From contig JAJRSA010000032.1 of assembly GCA_024279035.1 (NCBI GenBank), forward strand, positions 62,001-126,000: a stretch of 64,000 bases of DNA. The letters run 5' to 3'. Source of the stretch: Alphaproteobacteria bacterium. Lineage in GTDB: Bacteria > Pseudomonadota > Alphaproteobacteria > Micavibrionales > Micavibrionaceae. The notes under the pieces were generated by a model. That model was not told the DNA's origin. It saw only the letters and a program-made list of their open reading frames with translations, and searched no databases. Shown here piece after piece: positions 36,091 through 46,362 of the stretch (position 1 is its first letter; each line of letters opens with the position of its first letter). Both the position numbers and the translations under genes were made by a program.

Positions 36091-37077
36091 ATGAAAAAAA
36101 TAGTGATTACAGGGGGGGCAGGATTTATAGGCTCTCACATTGTGGATGAGTGTGTGGAGTCGTATCCCGAAGCTAAAATAGTTGTCCTTGATAAGATGAC
36201 CTATGCCGCAGATGTTAGAAATATTATACATCACATTGAGAGCAAGAATTTTGAGCTGATTGTTGGAGATATTCGAACGGTGAGTACCTGTGAACGTGCG
36301 CTTAAAAACGCGGATCTTCTCATTCACGCGGCAGCGGAAAGCCACGTGGATAATTCTTTCGAAAATTCTTTAGAGTTCTCAAGAACAAATGTGGTGGGCA
36401 CTCATACTTTAATGGAGGTCTGTCGACAGTTAAAAACTCCAAAAATTATTCATGTTAGTACGGATGAGGTCTATGGAGAAATCTTGGAAGGGGCGGCCGA
36501 TGAATCTGCCGTTCTGAAACCTACAAATCCCTATTCTGCTTCAAAAGCTGCAGCGGAAATGATTATTCAGGGATATATGCAGTCTTTTAAACTCCCCGTG
36601 ATTATGATCCGTGCCAATAATATGTTTGGTATTCGTCAGTTTCCAGAGAAGATCATCCCTAAATTTATGATGATGTTGATGCAAGATCAAAAACTTCCCT
36701 TGCATAGAACAGGAAAAAATAAACGCCATTTTTTAGCGGTGAGAGATTTTACAAATGCTATTAAAGCACTGATAGAAAAAGGAAAAATTGGAGAATGCTA
36801 TAATATAGGCACAACCCAAGAGTTTGAAAACATAGAAATGGCACGCATGCTATGTAAGCTCTTTGGGTTGCCCTCTGAAGACTATATCATTCACGTAGAA
36901 GATCGCCCCTTTAATGATGGACGTTATGCCGTGAACTGGGATAAAATCACAGCCCTTGGGTGGGCTCCTAAAATTATACTCACGGATACTCTTTCCGAAA
37001 TGGCGCACTGGTATCTCGAGAATTTTTTTCGGTATCATGAAGAGGGCGGTGAGATTATTAATAGACCGAAGACATGA
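36091..37077 (+). CDS. dTDP-glucose 4,6-dehydratase-like SDR
   Basis: A 328-residue extended SDR of the RmlB type, which would dehydrate an NDP-hexose to the 4-keto-6-deoxy sugar. It shows GGAGFIGSHIVDECV (NAD loop), HAAAESHVDNSFENS, HVSTDEVYGE, NPYSASKAAAEMI (YxxxK) and RANNMFGIRQFPEKIIPKF. The usual DxE/DE catalytic pair appears in STDEVYG. The next gene overlaps it by 4 bp. It is the first gene of the surface-glycan locus and may feed a 6-deoxysugar other than pseudaminic acid. Confidence 0.82.
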   Translation: MKKIVITGGAGFIGSHIVDECVESYPEAKIVVLDKMTYAADVRNIIHHIESKNFELIVGDIRTVSTCERALKNADLLIHAAAESHVDNSFENSLEFSRTNVVGTHTLMEVCRQLKTPKIIHVSTDEVYGEILEGAADESAVLKPTNPYSASKAAAEMIIQGYMQSFKLPVIMIRANNMFGIRQFPEKIIPKFMMMLMQDQKLPLHRTGKNKRHFLAVRDFTNAIKALIEKGKIGECYNIGTTQEFENIEMARMLCKLFGLPSEDYIIHVEDRPFNDGRYAVNWDKITALGWAPKIILTDTLSEMAHWYLENFFRYHEEGGEIINRPKT

Positions 37078-37853
37078 TTGCCGTTATAGGGAAAAACAGT
37101 TTTATTGCACTCCACCTTCAAAAGAAAGAAGAGTGCAAAGACTGGATCTTTTTGTCGCATCAGGACGCGTTGCGGGAAGAGGGATGGCTGGAGGGCGTGG
37201 AGTGCGTTATAAATTTTGCCTTCTCTCCCAAGCTTTCCCAAGAATCTTACACTGTGAAAGAGGATGTTGATCGACAGATCGCAGAAAAAATTAAAAATTA
37301 TCCTCATATTCACTACATCATGATGAGTTCGCGGATGGTGCATGAAGATAATCTGTATGGGCGTGCAAAACTCCGTATTGAACAAGAATTGGAGCAGATC
37401 CTTGGAGCCTCTCGACTCTGCGTTCTAAGATGTGCCAATATTTTTGGATCTGAGCTTGGGCGTCCTACTTTTTTTGGACAAGCGTTGACGGCGTTAAAAA
37501 ACCATCAAAAAATCACACTCAACATGTCTGGAGAGACGCGTAAAGATTTTATCCCTGTAGATATATTTTGCGATATTTTGATACAAATTGCTCAGCAGAA
37601 ACTAGCGGGTGTGTATAATATAGGAAGTGGTGTGAGTGTCTCTTCTGGTGATATTGCGCACTGGCTAATTGAAGGCTATGGGCAAGGGTCTTTAGAGATA
37701 CGCGATGATGCAGTGAAAGGGCAGTTTTTTATGGATATTTCGAAGATTAAAGAGAGATTTAACATTGAAGAAGTCTCTCTGGATGTGATAAAAAGGAGAT
37801 GTATTGATTTAGGGCAAGAGCTGCGGAAAGAATGTGCGCAACAGCATGAGTGA
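37074..37853 (+). CDS. NAD-dependent epimerase/reductase-like SDR
   Basis: A 259-residue SDR, shorter than RmlD (about 295). The N-terminal loop is atypical (AVIGKNSFIALHL), with MMSSRMVHEDNLYGRAKLRIE supplying the Tyr-Lys pair and LRCANIFGSELGRP a substrate-side segment; VYNIGSG closes the domain. It could be a reductase or epimerase of the 4-keto-6-deoxy product of the preceding gene. ATGA overlap with that gene and a 20-bp overlap with the following transferase mark an operon. Confidence 0.72.
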   Translation: MIAVIGKNSFIALHLQKKEECKDWIFLSHQDALREEGWLEGVECVINFAFSPKLSQESYTVKEDVDRQIAEKIKNYPHIHYIMMSSRMVHEDNLYGRAKLRIEQELEQILGASRLCVLRCANIFGSELGRPTFFGQALTALKNHQKITLNMSGETRKDFIPVDIFCDILIQIAQQKLAGVYNIGSGVSVSSGDIAHWLIEGYGQGSLEIRDDAVKGQFFMDISKIKERFNIEEVSLDVIKRRCIDLGQELRKECAQQHE

Positions 37854-38937
37854 TGATCTCGCCCCCATTAAAGTGCTGTTCATCTTGCCTTCATTAACGG
37901 CAGGAGGGGCGGAGCGCGTGATGATCACGTTGATGAATGGGTTAGATAAAAATAGATTTTCTCCCTTTTTTTTAACGGTAAGCGATAAGGGGGATCTTAA
38001 AGATCTCATTGATCCAACGCTTCCTTTTGCCTCGTTGCATACGGATAGTGTGCTCAGAGCTTTGCCAAAATTATATGCACAGATTAAAAAAACACAGCCT
38101 GATATTGTGATCTCAACAATGGCACATATGAATTTTTGTGTGTTATCTCTTAAGCCCTTTTTTCCTGCTGTAAAATTTATAGTGAGGGAAGCTATCACGC
38201 CCTCTTTTTTGTTTCAAAAATACAAAGGCACGTCTTTTTTGATCAAAGCCCTGTATAAATACTTATATCCAAAGGCGGATATTGTACTCAGCCCGTCCCA
38301 AATTATCTTTGATGAATTTCGAGATCTCTTAAGAATGGAATCCAAAAATTTCAAAGTATTACCTAATCCTGTAGATGTGAAGAGTATAGATCATGGCGCA
38401 AGAGATCTATCAAAAGCAAAAGACACCGTTTATTTTTTAGCGGCAGGGCGTTTGGGAAAGCAAAAAGGGTTTGATCGCCTGATAGAATACTTACCGACCA
38501 TTCGTCTTCCTTATAAATGGAATCTGACGATCTTGGGAGAAGGAGATGAGCGTCAAAATTTGGAGAGCTTAATCAGAAAGAATAATTTTACAGATATAAT
38601 TAATATGCCCGGTCTTGTCCGCCCCCCATGGCCATATTATTGCCAAGCCGATTGTTTTTTGATGTCGTCTCGGTTTGAAGGACTTCCAAATGTTGTTTTG
38701 GAGTCTCTGGCCTGTGGAACACCCGTCATAGCAACACGAGAGTCTGGAGGCATTAAAACCATTGCGGAGAATGCGCCTCAAAAAGCAGTTACAATTGTAG
38801 ATGATATGATGTCTTTCATCACAGAGATGGAAAAAATAAAGCCCTCCTCTGCAAAGAGAAAGAAAAGCCTCCTCCCTGATAAATTTCAACAAGAGAAAGT
38901 CACCTTAGAATTAAGTGCACTTTTAGAGCATATATAA
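37834..38937 (+). CDS. Glycosyltransferase family 4 protein
   Basis: A 367-residue GT-B glycosyltransferase of family 4. The N-terminal domain begins IKVLFILPSLTAGGAERVM, and the C-terminal nucleotide-sugar domain has AAGRLGKQKGFDRLIEYL, LTILGEGDERQNLESL and the E(x7)E-type motif SSRFEGLPNVVLESLACGTPVIATRESGG. Donor and acceptor are unknown. Start is GTG at 37834 (GGAAAG nearby) or ATG at 37846, so the two coding regions overlap by 8-20 bp. Confidence 0.9.
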   Translation: MRNSMSDDLAPIKVLFILPSLTAGGAERVMITLMNGLDKNRFSPFFLTVSDKGDLKDLIDPTLPFASLHTDSVLRALPKLYAQIKKTQPDIVISTMAHMNFCVLSLKPFFPAVKFIVREAITPSFLFQKYKGTSFLIKALYKYLYPKADIVLSPSQIIFDEFRDLLRMESKNFKVLPNPVDVKSIDHGARDLSKAKDTVYFLAAGRLGKQKGFDRLIEYLPTIRLPYKWNLTILGEGDERQNLESLIRKNNFTDIINMPGLVRPPWPYYCQADCFLMSSRFEGLPNVVLESLACGTPVIATRESGGIKTIAENAPQKAVTIVDDMMSFITEMEKIKPSSAKRKKSLLPDKFQQEKVTLELSALLEHI

Positions 38938-38947
38938 TTTATCGCAC

Positions 38948-39061
38948 CGTCATCCCCGAGAACATGCAAAGCATGTCTTAAACGTCGGAGATCCATATGA
39001 CAGTGGCAACGCCACTGTCTTTATAGAGAAAAACTGGATTCCTGCCTTCGCAGAAATGACG
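38948..39061. repeat. Degenerate interspersed palindromic element
   Basis: The 114-bp block begins CGTCATCCCCGAGAACATGC and ends CTTCGCAGAAATGACG, the same CGTCAT...ATGACG frame seen in the other palindromes but with different arms. Inside is a perfect hairpin, GACAGTGGC-AAC-GCCACTGTC (38999-39019). It separates the GT4 gene from pseB and may end or attenuate transcription. Confidence 0.6.
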
Positions 39062-39165
39062 TATTTGGGCAGAAACAATGTCTTACTTGTAAATTGAAAT
39101 GACGGTAGAGTGTTCCAGCTCTTGCATATTGTATGATATACCCCTATGAAAGATACAGGAAATAA

Positions 39166-40206
<1,041 letters not shown>

Positions 40207-40207
40207 T

Positions 40208-41362
40208 ATGTTGCCCCATATATTACCCTATGGACGTCAAACTATTGAAGAAGACGATATTCAAGCTGTTGTTGATGTCTTAAAAGGAGATTATCTCACA
40301 ACAGGCCCTGCTGTTGAAGCTTTTGAAGAGCGTATTGGCGCAGTCACAGGGGCAAAATATGCTGTGGCGTGTGCGAATGGAACGGTGGCACTTCATTTGG
40401 CCTGTATAGCAGCAGAGCTCCAAGAAGGAAGCTGTGCTATTGTCCCCACCATGACCTTTCTGGCAACGGCCAATGCGGTACGTTATTGTGGAGCAGATGT
40501 TGTCTTTTGTGATGCTGATCCCAAGACAGGTCTCATGACAGAAGAGACATTTTTAAAGGCGCTTGCGGAGGCAGACTCCAAAAACTTCAAAGTAAAGGCT
40601 GTTATCCCCGTTCATTTAGGAGGACAACCTGTAGATCTCATGCCTATTTGTAAGATTGCCCATGATCAAAATATAAAAATTATTGCTGATGCCTCTCATG
40701 CTATTGGAGGAGTCTATAAAGACCATCCCGTTGGAGCTTGTGACTTTGAGGATATGTCAACTTTTTCATTTCATCCTGTGAAAACCATTGCGATGGGGGA
40801 AGGGGGCGCGATCACGACCAATGACCCTGATTTAGCGTCTAAAATGAAGCGTTATCGACAGCATTGTATGGTCAAAACAGAGGGTATGGAGCCATGGGCG
40901 TATGAAATGAACGCGTTGGGGTATAACTACAGAGTGACCGATATTCAATGTGTCCTCGGATTATCCCAACTCAACAAGATAGAGCGCTTTATTACCAAAC
41001 GAGAAAGCCTCGTCTCCCTCTATACTCAAATGTTAGAAGGTTTAAACCCTTATATTAAATCCCCTTGTCGTGTGCAAAAGGATAGGATTGGCTGGCATCT
41101 TTATGCCATACGAATTGATTTTGAAGCTCTGGGCATCTCCCGCGCTGAGATCATGGCGCGCTTGAAAGCCAAAAATGTGGGAACGCAAGTTCACTACATC
41201 CCTGTTCACACACAACCCTATTACAAAGCTTTGTATGGTGAACAGGATTTTACGGGCGCTACACATTATTATAATCAAACATTATCCTTGCCCCTCTATC
41301 CTGCGATGGAAGAAGCAGACGTCACACATGTGGTCAACGCTTTGAAAGACAGTATAGAATGA
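40208..41362 (+). CDS. pseC: UDP-4-amino-4,6-dideoxy sugar aminotransferase PseC
   Basis: A 384-residue PLP-dependent DegT/DnrJ-family aminotransferase, transferring an amino group from glutamate to the 4-keto sugar from PseB. ILPYGRQTIEEDDIQAVVDVL is the PseC N-terminus, DASHAIGG is the PLP-contact segment and FHPVKTIAMGEGGAI holds the Schiff-base Lys. Length is typical. It lies between pseB and pseF with a 4-bp overlap into pseF. Confidence 0.95.
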   Translation: MLPHILPYGRQTIEEDDIQAVVDVLKGDYLTTGPAVEAFEERIGAVTGAKYAVACANGTVALHLACIAAELQEGSCAIVPTMTFLATANAVRYCGADVVFCDADPKTGLMTEETFLKALAEADSKNFKVKAVIPVHLGGQPVDLMPICKIAHDQNIKIIADASHAIGGVYKDHPVGACDFEDMSTFSFHPVKTIAMGEGGAITTNDPDLASKMKRYRQHCMVKTEGMEPWAYEMNALGYNYRVTDIQCVLGLSQLNKIERFITKRESLVSLYTQMLEGLNPYIKSPCRVQKDRIGWHLYAIRIDFEALGISRAEIMARLKAKNVGTQVHYIPVHTQPYYKALYGEQDFTGATHYYNQTLSLPLYPAMEEADVTHVVNALKDSIE

Positions 41363-42063
41363 AACGACTTGCAATTATCCCCGCCCGAGGAGGCTCAAAA
41401 AGAATTCCTCATAAAAATATCAAAGAGTTCTGTGGGCGACCCATGATAGAACATGTGTTAGGTGTGGCCAAAGAGAGTGGAGTGTTTGATACTATTCATA
41501 TCTCGACGGATAATCCAGAGATTAGACGTGTCGCCACAGACAATGGCTGTCCTCCTGATTTCCCTCGTCCGCTCCATTTGGCAGATGATTATACCTCTAT
41601 TATGGAAGTTCTTAAATTCACAGTTGAATCCTATGCCCAGCGTGGAAAGCATTTTGAGAGCATCACCCTGCTGTATGCAACAAGCCCATTGATGGATGTC
41701 GAAGATTTGAAAAAAGCCTCTCATGTTTTTGAACAAGGAGATCAAAAAAGAGCCTTACTCTCTGTGAGCCCTTACCCAACCCCCATTGAAAAAGCATGGG
41801 TTATGGATGATGCAAACATCCTCTCTCCCAAAGATCCAACCGCATTTTCCAACCGCACACAAGACCTCGACTCAAGTTATCACGATGCGGGTATGTTTTG
41901 TATCTACACGTCCAGCTATATTCAAGACACAACAGGCGCAGGAAACCCTCTAGGTTTTAGAGGCTATAGCGTTCCCACTCACCGTGTCACGGACATTGAT
42001 GATCCAGAGGATTGGGTGCGTGCTGAGGCTTTATTTAAAGTGCTCAATAATACGGTAAAATAG
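41359..42063 (+). CDS. pseF: Pseudaminic acid cytidylyltransferase PseF
   Basis: A 234-residue CMP-ulosonate synthetase activating pseudaminic acid with CTP. The N-terminal IIPARGGSKRIPHKNIKEFCG is the CTP loop, ATSPLMDVEDLKKA the metal-binding side and DIDDPEDWVRAEALF the C-terminal signature. Length is typical of PseF. ATG overlaps the pseC stop (ATGA). Its tail overlaps the leftward oxygenase gene by 20 bp. Confidence 0.93.
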   Translation: MKRLAIIPARGGSKRIPHKNIKEFCGRPMIEHVLGVAKESGVFDTIHISTDNPEIRRVATDNGCPPDFPRPLHLADDYTSIMEVLKFTVESYAQRGKHFESITLLYATSPLMDVEDLKKASHVFEQGDQKRALLSVSPYPTPIEKAWVMDDANILSPKDPTAFSNRTQDLDSSYHDAGMFCIYTSSYIQDTTGAGNPLGFRGYSVPTHRVTDIDDPEDWVRAEALFKVLNNTVK

Positions 42064-42793
42064 CAGACCATCGTCCAGATATGTGATCAAAATTAAGATC
42101 TTTGTCTGAGTCTATAACCGTCACAGCGTGTGGAATGTCGTAACGGAAAATTGTAAGAGACCCACATTTTTGGTGATCATCTAAATCAAGAGCTTTTTCT
42201 TGATCGTTATAATATAGGGTTGCGCCTGTCTCAAAATCTTCTCCTTTTTGACTCAAAGACACGATTAATCCAAATTTTTGGGGTTCAAACGGGTGTTCAT
42301 GACGTCCGAAATACCCTCCTCCAACAGGGTAGTGCACAATCTGTGGGTGAAGAATATGATCTGCCTCCAAGTTTTGAAGATCCCCTGTTGTTCCCGCCAG
42401 CCTATTTTGTAAATCAATCATGGGCTGAAAGAGCATTTGAAGAGGGTATTGAATAGGAGCAGGCAACTCCATTAGATTATTGAAATTATAGGCATGAAAA
42501 ATATGCGGTGTTTGTGATTTAACAGGGTTATTATCATAGCGATGCCAATTGTCTATGCGTGAGGGGGGCGTCTCTTTTTCTGGCTCGTGGGCAGGCGTGT
42601 TCTTTGCCCATTCAATGGCTGATTTTTTGGCAATCAAACACAGATCTTGAGGAAATACATCATGAAAGATACAAATATCTCCTGCCAAGAGGGCTTCTCT
42701 CACCTCATCGTCATTAGAGGGAAGAATAATTCTATTATTTTCTATGTGGGCTGTTTCTGTTTGTATTTTCATCATAATGTTCCTTTCGCTCAT
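42044..42793 (-). CDS. 2-oxoglutarate/Fe(II) oxygenase-like protein
   Basis: A 249-residue protein with the double-stranded beta-helix signature of Fe(II)/2-oxoglutarate oxygenases: YFGRHEHPF (HxE/D-type ligand pair), then the distal His in RYDIPHAVTV and the 2-oxoglutarate Arg in HISGRWSAILPYY. It is the only leftward gene inside the pse genes and overlaps pseF tail to tail by 20 bp. Being in the locus, it may hydroxylate a sugar or lipid carrier, but the substrate is unknown. Start is an internal-looking Met-rich stretch; ATG 42793 is the upstream choice. Confidence 0.68.
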   Translation of the reverse strand: MSERNIMMKIQTETAHIENNRIILPSNDDEVREALLAGDICIFHDVFPQDLCLIAKKSAIEWAKNTPAHEPEKETPPSRIDNWHRYDNNPVKSQTPHIFHAYNFNNLMELPAPIQYPLQMLFQPMIDLQNRLAGTTGDLQNLEADHILHPQIVHYPVGGGYFGRHEHPFEPQKFGLIVSLSQKGEDFETGATLYYNDQEKALDLDDHQKCGSLTIFRYDIPHAVTVIDSDKDLNFDHISGRWSAILPYY

Positions 42794-42893
42794 CGTATAA
42801 TGTGTTCCCCTATAAGTCTAATGACTTGTCCGTTGCGACAGGTTTTTTTTATGATATAGTGCCCGAGAAGTAGAATGTATAGGGTATAAACAC

Positions 42894-44096
42894 ATGTCAA
42901 AACCGTTGAAAAAAGCACACTGGTCTCCCTCGTGTTGTGATGTGTGTGGAGAGACGAAAGTGCGTGCTCTGGGGCACAGAGAATATACAGTCTCTAACAG
43001 AACAGCAGATTTCCTTATGCAGTTTGAGGATGTGTGCTGTCAAAATTGTGGGTTTGTGTATGAACAAAAACGCCCTGACGAAGATTTTTTATATGATTTC
43101 TATCGAGATGCCCATAATCGCTATAGCAGTGCAGTCGAAATTCATGTGGATTATGATATCCAAGCGCGTTTAACGCCAATTGAACGCTTTGTTGAAAAAG
43201 GCGCGCGTATCCTTGAAGTTGGGGCGTCTACGGGACATTTTTGTAAATCACTTGAAGAGGCAGGATATCATGCGGAAGGCTTAGATCCTTTGGATCAAGA
43301 GGATGACCCGTCTGTTAAAAAAGGATTTATCACGGAACGTCAAAATGCTCAAGAACACGGTCTCTATGATGCTATCGTGAGTTATTATGTTCTTGAACAT
43401 GTCAGAAACGCGGATGAATGGATAGAACAACTCTCTTGTTTGCTCAAAGAAGGCGGTTATCTCTTTCTTGAAGTCCCTGATTATAAGGCCTATCCGCATA
43501 ATTCTTTGACGTTTGAGCACATGCTTCATTTTCGTCCACATCATGCAGACCTTCTCTTGAAAAAACATGGGTTTACTGTGATCAGAGATCAAGACTATAA
43601 AGCAAGCCGTTATTTTGGATTTGTAACGGTGGCTCAAAAAACAGGCGCACGCGTTGAGCATATTGTTCCAGATTTTAAAGTTGAAGACATCATTGAAGAG
43701 GCTGTGACGCTCTATCAAAAAGCAAAAGAGGCCGAGCAAGAGAATAAAGAATTAGCTCAAAAAATTGCCCAGAAGATTAAAAACTCTGCCGCAGGCATTT
43801 CAAATCCTGTAGTTTGTTTTTGGGGGGCGAATGAATATGCCTCTCGGATTGTCGCTCACCTCAAGACTGAGACACTCCCTTTGTATATATTAGACAATTC
43901 TGAGACAAAGATAGGCACACATCATGAAGAATTCGATAGGCCAATCATACGACCTGATGAAGAAGCTTTGCCACAAGGGGATAAAATTTTTATTTTATGT
44001 TCCCCAAATTGGAATAAAGATATAAAAGAACAAATTCAAAATATGAAGATATCAGTCTCTGATATCCTCGATGGAACGCTTGATAAAAACGAATAG
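42894..44096 (+). CDS. SAM-dependent methyltransferase with N-terminal zinc fingers
   Basis: A 400-residue C-methyltransferase-like protein. The N-terminus carries two CxxC pairs, CCDVCGE and CCQNCGF, typical of zinc-binding NDP-sugar C-methyltransferases. The SAM-binding motif is ILEVGASTGHFCKSLE, and YYVLEHVRNADEWI is the post-motif acidic/aromatic strand. The C-terminal domain has VCFWGANEYASRIVAHL, a Rossmann-like second half also seen in this family. The strand matches pseB-F and it may methylate a glycan sugar; whether pseudaminic acid or another residue is unknown. Confidence 0.85.
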   Translation: MSKPLKKAHWSPSCCDVCGETKVRALGHREYTVSNRTADFLMQFEDVCCQNCGFVYEQKRPDEDFLYDFYRDAHNRYSSAVEIHVDYDIQARLTPIERFVEKGARILEVGASTGHFCKSLEEAGYHAEGLDPLDQEDDPSVKKGFITERQNAQEHGLYDAIVSYYVLEHVRNADEWIEQLSCLLKEGGYLFLEVPDYKAYPHNSLTFEHMLHFRPHHADLLLKKHGFTVIRDQDYKASRYFGFVTVAQKTGARVEHIVPDFKVEDIIEEAVTLYQKAKEAEQENKELAQKIAQKIKNSAAGISNPVVCFWGANEYASRIVAHLKTETLPLYILDNSETKIGTHHEEFDRPIIRPDEEALPQGDKIFILCSPNWNKDIKEQIQNMKISVSDILDGTLDKNE

Positions 44097-44104
44097 GAAA
44101 AAAC

Positions 44105-44725
44105 ATGCCAGCACTTAAAACACCACAAGAAGAATTTTGGGCCGGAGAGTTCGGCAATGAGTATGTTGATCGTAACAACGATATTGGAACGCTTCCTAGC
44201 CGTCTGAATATCTTCTCTCAAACCTTGCGGATGGCGCAGAACGTAGAGAGCGTTTTGGAGCTTGGCCCTAATGTTGGGCTTAATTTGCGGACATTACGCC
44301 ATCTTTTGCCAAAGGCCAGTTTAAATGCTGTGGAACTGAATGATAAAGCCTATAACATGCTTAAAAATGAGGATTGGTTGAATGTTGAGCATGGATCTCT
44401 TTTAGACTCTAATATTGGCGTAAAATCTGATCTTGTCTTTACAGCAGGGGTTCTTATTCACATCAATCCAGACTCCTTGCCTCAGGCCTATGAAACGATG
44501 TATCGGTGTAGCAATAAATATATCGCCGTTTTAGAATATTATAATCCCACCCCTGTCACCGTCCCCTATCGTGGCCACGGAGAACGCCTCTTCAAACGGG
44601 ATTTTGCGGGAGATTTGATGGATAAATACGCGGATTTATGCTTAGTTGATTATGGATTTATCTATAAACGCGACCCAAATTTTCCACTGGATGATCCCAC
44701 ATGGTTTTTGCTCGAAAAGAGATAG
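44105..44725 (+). CDS. Pseudaminic acid biosynthesis-associated methylase
   Basis: A 206-residue SAM methyltransferase matching the small family found with pse genes. It has the N-terminal TPQEEFWAGEFGNEYVDRN, the SAM loop VLELGPNVGLNLRTLRHL, and TAGVLIHINPDSLPQAYE. The family (TIGR03587 by my recollection) is associated by gene context only; its exact methylation target is unsettled. It starts 9 bp after the previous methyltransferase and overlaps the following gene by 25 bp. Confidence 0.85.
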   Translation: MPALKTPQEEFWAGEFGNEYVDRNNDIGTLPSRLNIFSQTLRMAQNVESVLELGPNVGLNLRTLRHLLPKASLNAVELNDKAYNMLKNEDWLNVEHGSLLDSNIGVKSDLVFTAGVLIHINPDSLPQAYETMYRCSNKYIAVLEYYNPTPVTVPYRGHGERLFKRDFAGDLMDKYADLCLVDYGFIYKRDPNFPLDDPTWFLLEKR

Positions 44726-46338
44726 AATGGGATATCCATAAAGCTAATATTGACGCACAGGGTGTCCAAGATTTCTTTTGGCCTTTTGCGGTCAATGAGA
44801 TTATGGACTTTAATATCCAACTCCTAAATGACACGGCACGAGTATGCCAAAAACATGCGCGAGGGAAAGCTGTCTATAACTCTGAGCTTGTGCCATATTT
44901 TTCTATTTTAAAATATTTTCTTACTGAATCGACACATATCTTTCGCGCCCTTTTACTAAAAAAAAGAAGAGAAGAAGCGGGTTTGTTTCCTGATATTCCT
45001 GACTATTGGCTCTATACGAAAGATGTATGGAGAGAACAAGGGATGGAGACAGCTCGTGTTCTAGATCCTCTCGCGTGTCCTGTCTCTGTGCCGAGTATCT
45101 GGTCACGTTTGTGTCACCCTAAAAATGCCTTACGTCTTATAAAAAAGTTCAATCCTCAAAGAGGAGGTCTGGATATTGACGGCCTTAAAATTTTACCTCT
45201 GACGCCTGAGCGCCTACGAGAGTCTATTATTACAACAGAGCGTACAAGTCTGATTGTCCATCACGCTAAGTCCATAGCCCAAGAGGTTATTTTTTCACGC
45301 TCTGCACGTTGGTTTTCTCCTATTGAATCCCATAATTTTGTACCAACAGCCGCACAAATAGAACTTGAAGAGGACATATTGGATGTCTTACATACTGTTT
45401 GTTTAAAATGGGATATTTCTTTCAGATCTGATTTAAAAGACTATATCAGAGATATTCTGCATAAGGGGGCTGGACTTTTGAATGTGCACTATAAGAGATT
45501 AAATGAAAATCCAGATGGCTTGCCCAGTCACATTTGGACAGGTACAGGCGGAAATGTGTGGGACTTGTTACTTCGCCTTGCCGTGATGGCTCAAGGGGGG
45601 CGAGCGCAAGGGCATGATCACGGAACTCCGGCGGGTTTAATGCAAGCACCAACGGTTCCCTTCATAGAATTATGGGGATGTACTCAATTTGTAACCTATT
45701 CAGAAAGGCATGCGCAATTTTTGCAAAAAATGACACAAAAAATGCCAACACTCCACCAGAGTGCTCCCGAGATAATAAGTGTTTCTCAAACACCTCCTTT
45801 CCCCTCTTCTACTGAAGAGGTAGAAGAGAAAATTAAAACAATTATGCTCATCTCAACCATTTATGACCGAGATAGAGGGCGCTTGGGGGAAGTTCCTGCG
45901 GAGCTTGTGAAAGTAGATCTCCAAGCTCGTGTCATTGCACAGCTTAAAGCGTGGGGGTACGACGTTATTTTTAAAGCCCACCCCGAAAGCCCAAGTCTGC
46001 CTCCGAAAGCTTTTGAATCTCTGGGGGCAAAGATTGAAACACGTCCCTTTCATGAAGTCGCTGGGGATGCTGATTTATTTCTGTTTGATTTTGTCTATAC
46101 GTCTACATTTTATGAGGCTTTGCAAACAACAATACCCATTGTCGTCCTTGATACAGAGTCCCTGTCATGGGAGCCAACAATACGCCCTGCTCTTGAAAAG
46201 CGTATCTCCCTTGTTAGTGGATTTTATGATGAAAAAAACAGGGCACATGTGAACTCACAGGATTTACAAATAGCTTTAGAAGAGGCACTCTCTAAAAGAT
46301 TAGACACATCCTTTTATAAGGAATTTTATGACTTATAA
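44701..46338 (+). CDS. Unknown 545-residue GT-B/capsule-like protein
   Basis: No family was recognised with confidence. The protein is soluble. The N-terminal 260 residues are helical; the centre holds GTGGNVWDLLLRLAVMAQGG and GHDHGTPAGLM. The last third reads like the nucleotide-sugar domain of GT-B transferases: IMLISTIYDRDRGRL, VIAQLKAWGYDVIFKAHPES, and ETRPFHEVAGDADLFLFDF. It may transfer a sugar or glycerol-phosphate in the glycan. A 19-bp tandem duplication at 46314-46351 lies over its stop codon and changes the C-terminus, which now ends FYKEFYDL. Confidence 0.65.
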   Translation: MVFARKEIEWDIHKANIDAQGVQDFFWPFAVNEIMDFNIQLLNDTARVCQKHARGKAVYNSELVPYFSILKYFLTESTHIFRALLLKKRREEAGLFPDIPDYWLYTKDVWREQGMETARVLDPLACPVSVPSIWSRLCHPKNALRLIKKFNPQRGGLDIDGLKILPLTPERLRESIITTERTSLIVHHAKSIAQEVIFSRSARWFSPIESHNFVPTAAQIELEEDILDVLHTVCLKWDISFRSDLKDYIRDILHKGAGLLNVHYKRLNENPDGLPSHIWTGTGGNVWDLLLRLAVMAQGGRAQGHDHGTPAGLMQAPTVPFIELWGCTQFVTYSERHAQFLQKMTQKMPTLHQSAPEIISVSQTPPFPSSTEEVEEKIKTIMLISTIYDRDRGRLGEVPAELVKVDLQARVIAQLKAWGYDVIFKAHPESPSLPPKAFESLGAKIETRPFHEVAGDADLFLFDFVYTSTFYEALQTTIPIVVLDTESLSWEPTIRPALEKRISLVSGFYDEKNRAHVNSQDLQIALEEALSKRLDTSFYKEFYDL

Positions 46339-46351
46339 GGAATTTTATGAC
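46314..46351. repeat. Perfect 19-bp tandem duplication
   Basis: TTATAAGGAATTTTATGAC occurs at 46314-46332 and again at 46333-46351. The second copy places TTATAA in frame, ending the upstream protein as FYDL. With one copy the frame would read FYDDVGT and end in TGA of ACATGA, overlapping the next ATG at 46363. Confidence 0.95.
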
Positions 46352-46362
46352 GATGTTGGAAC

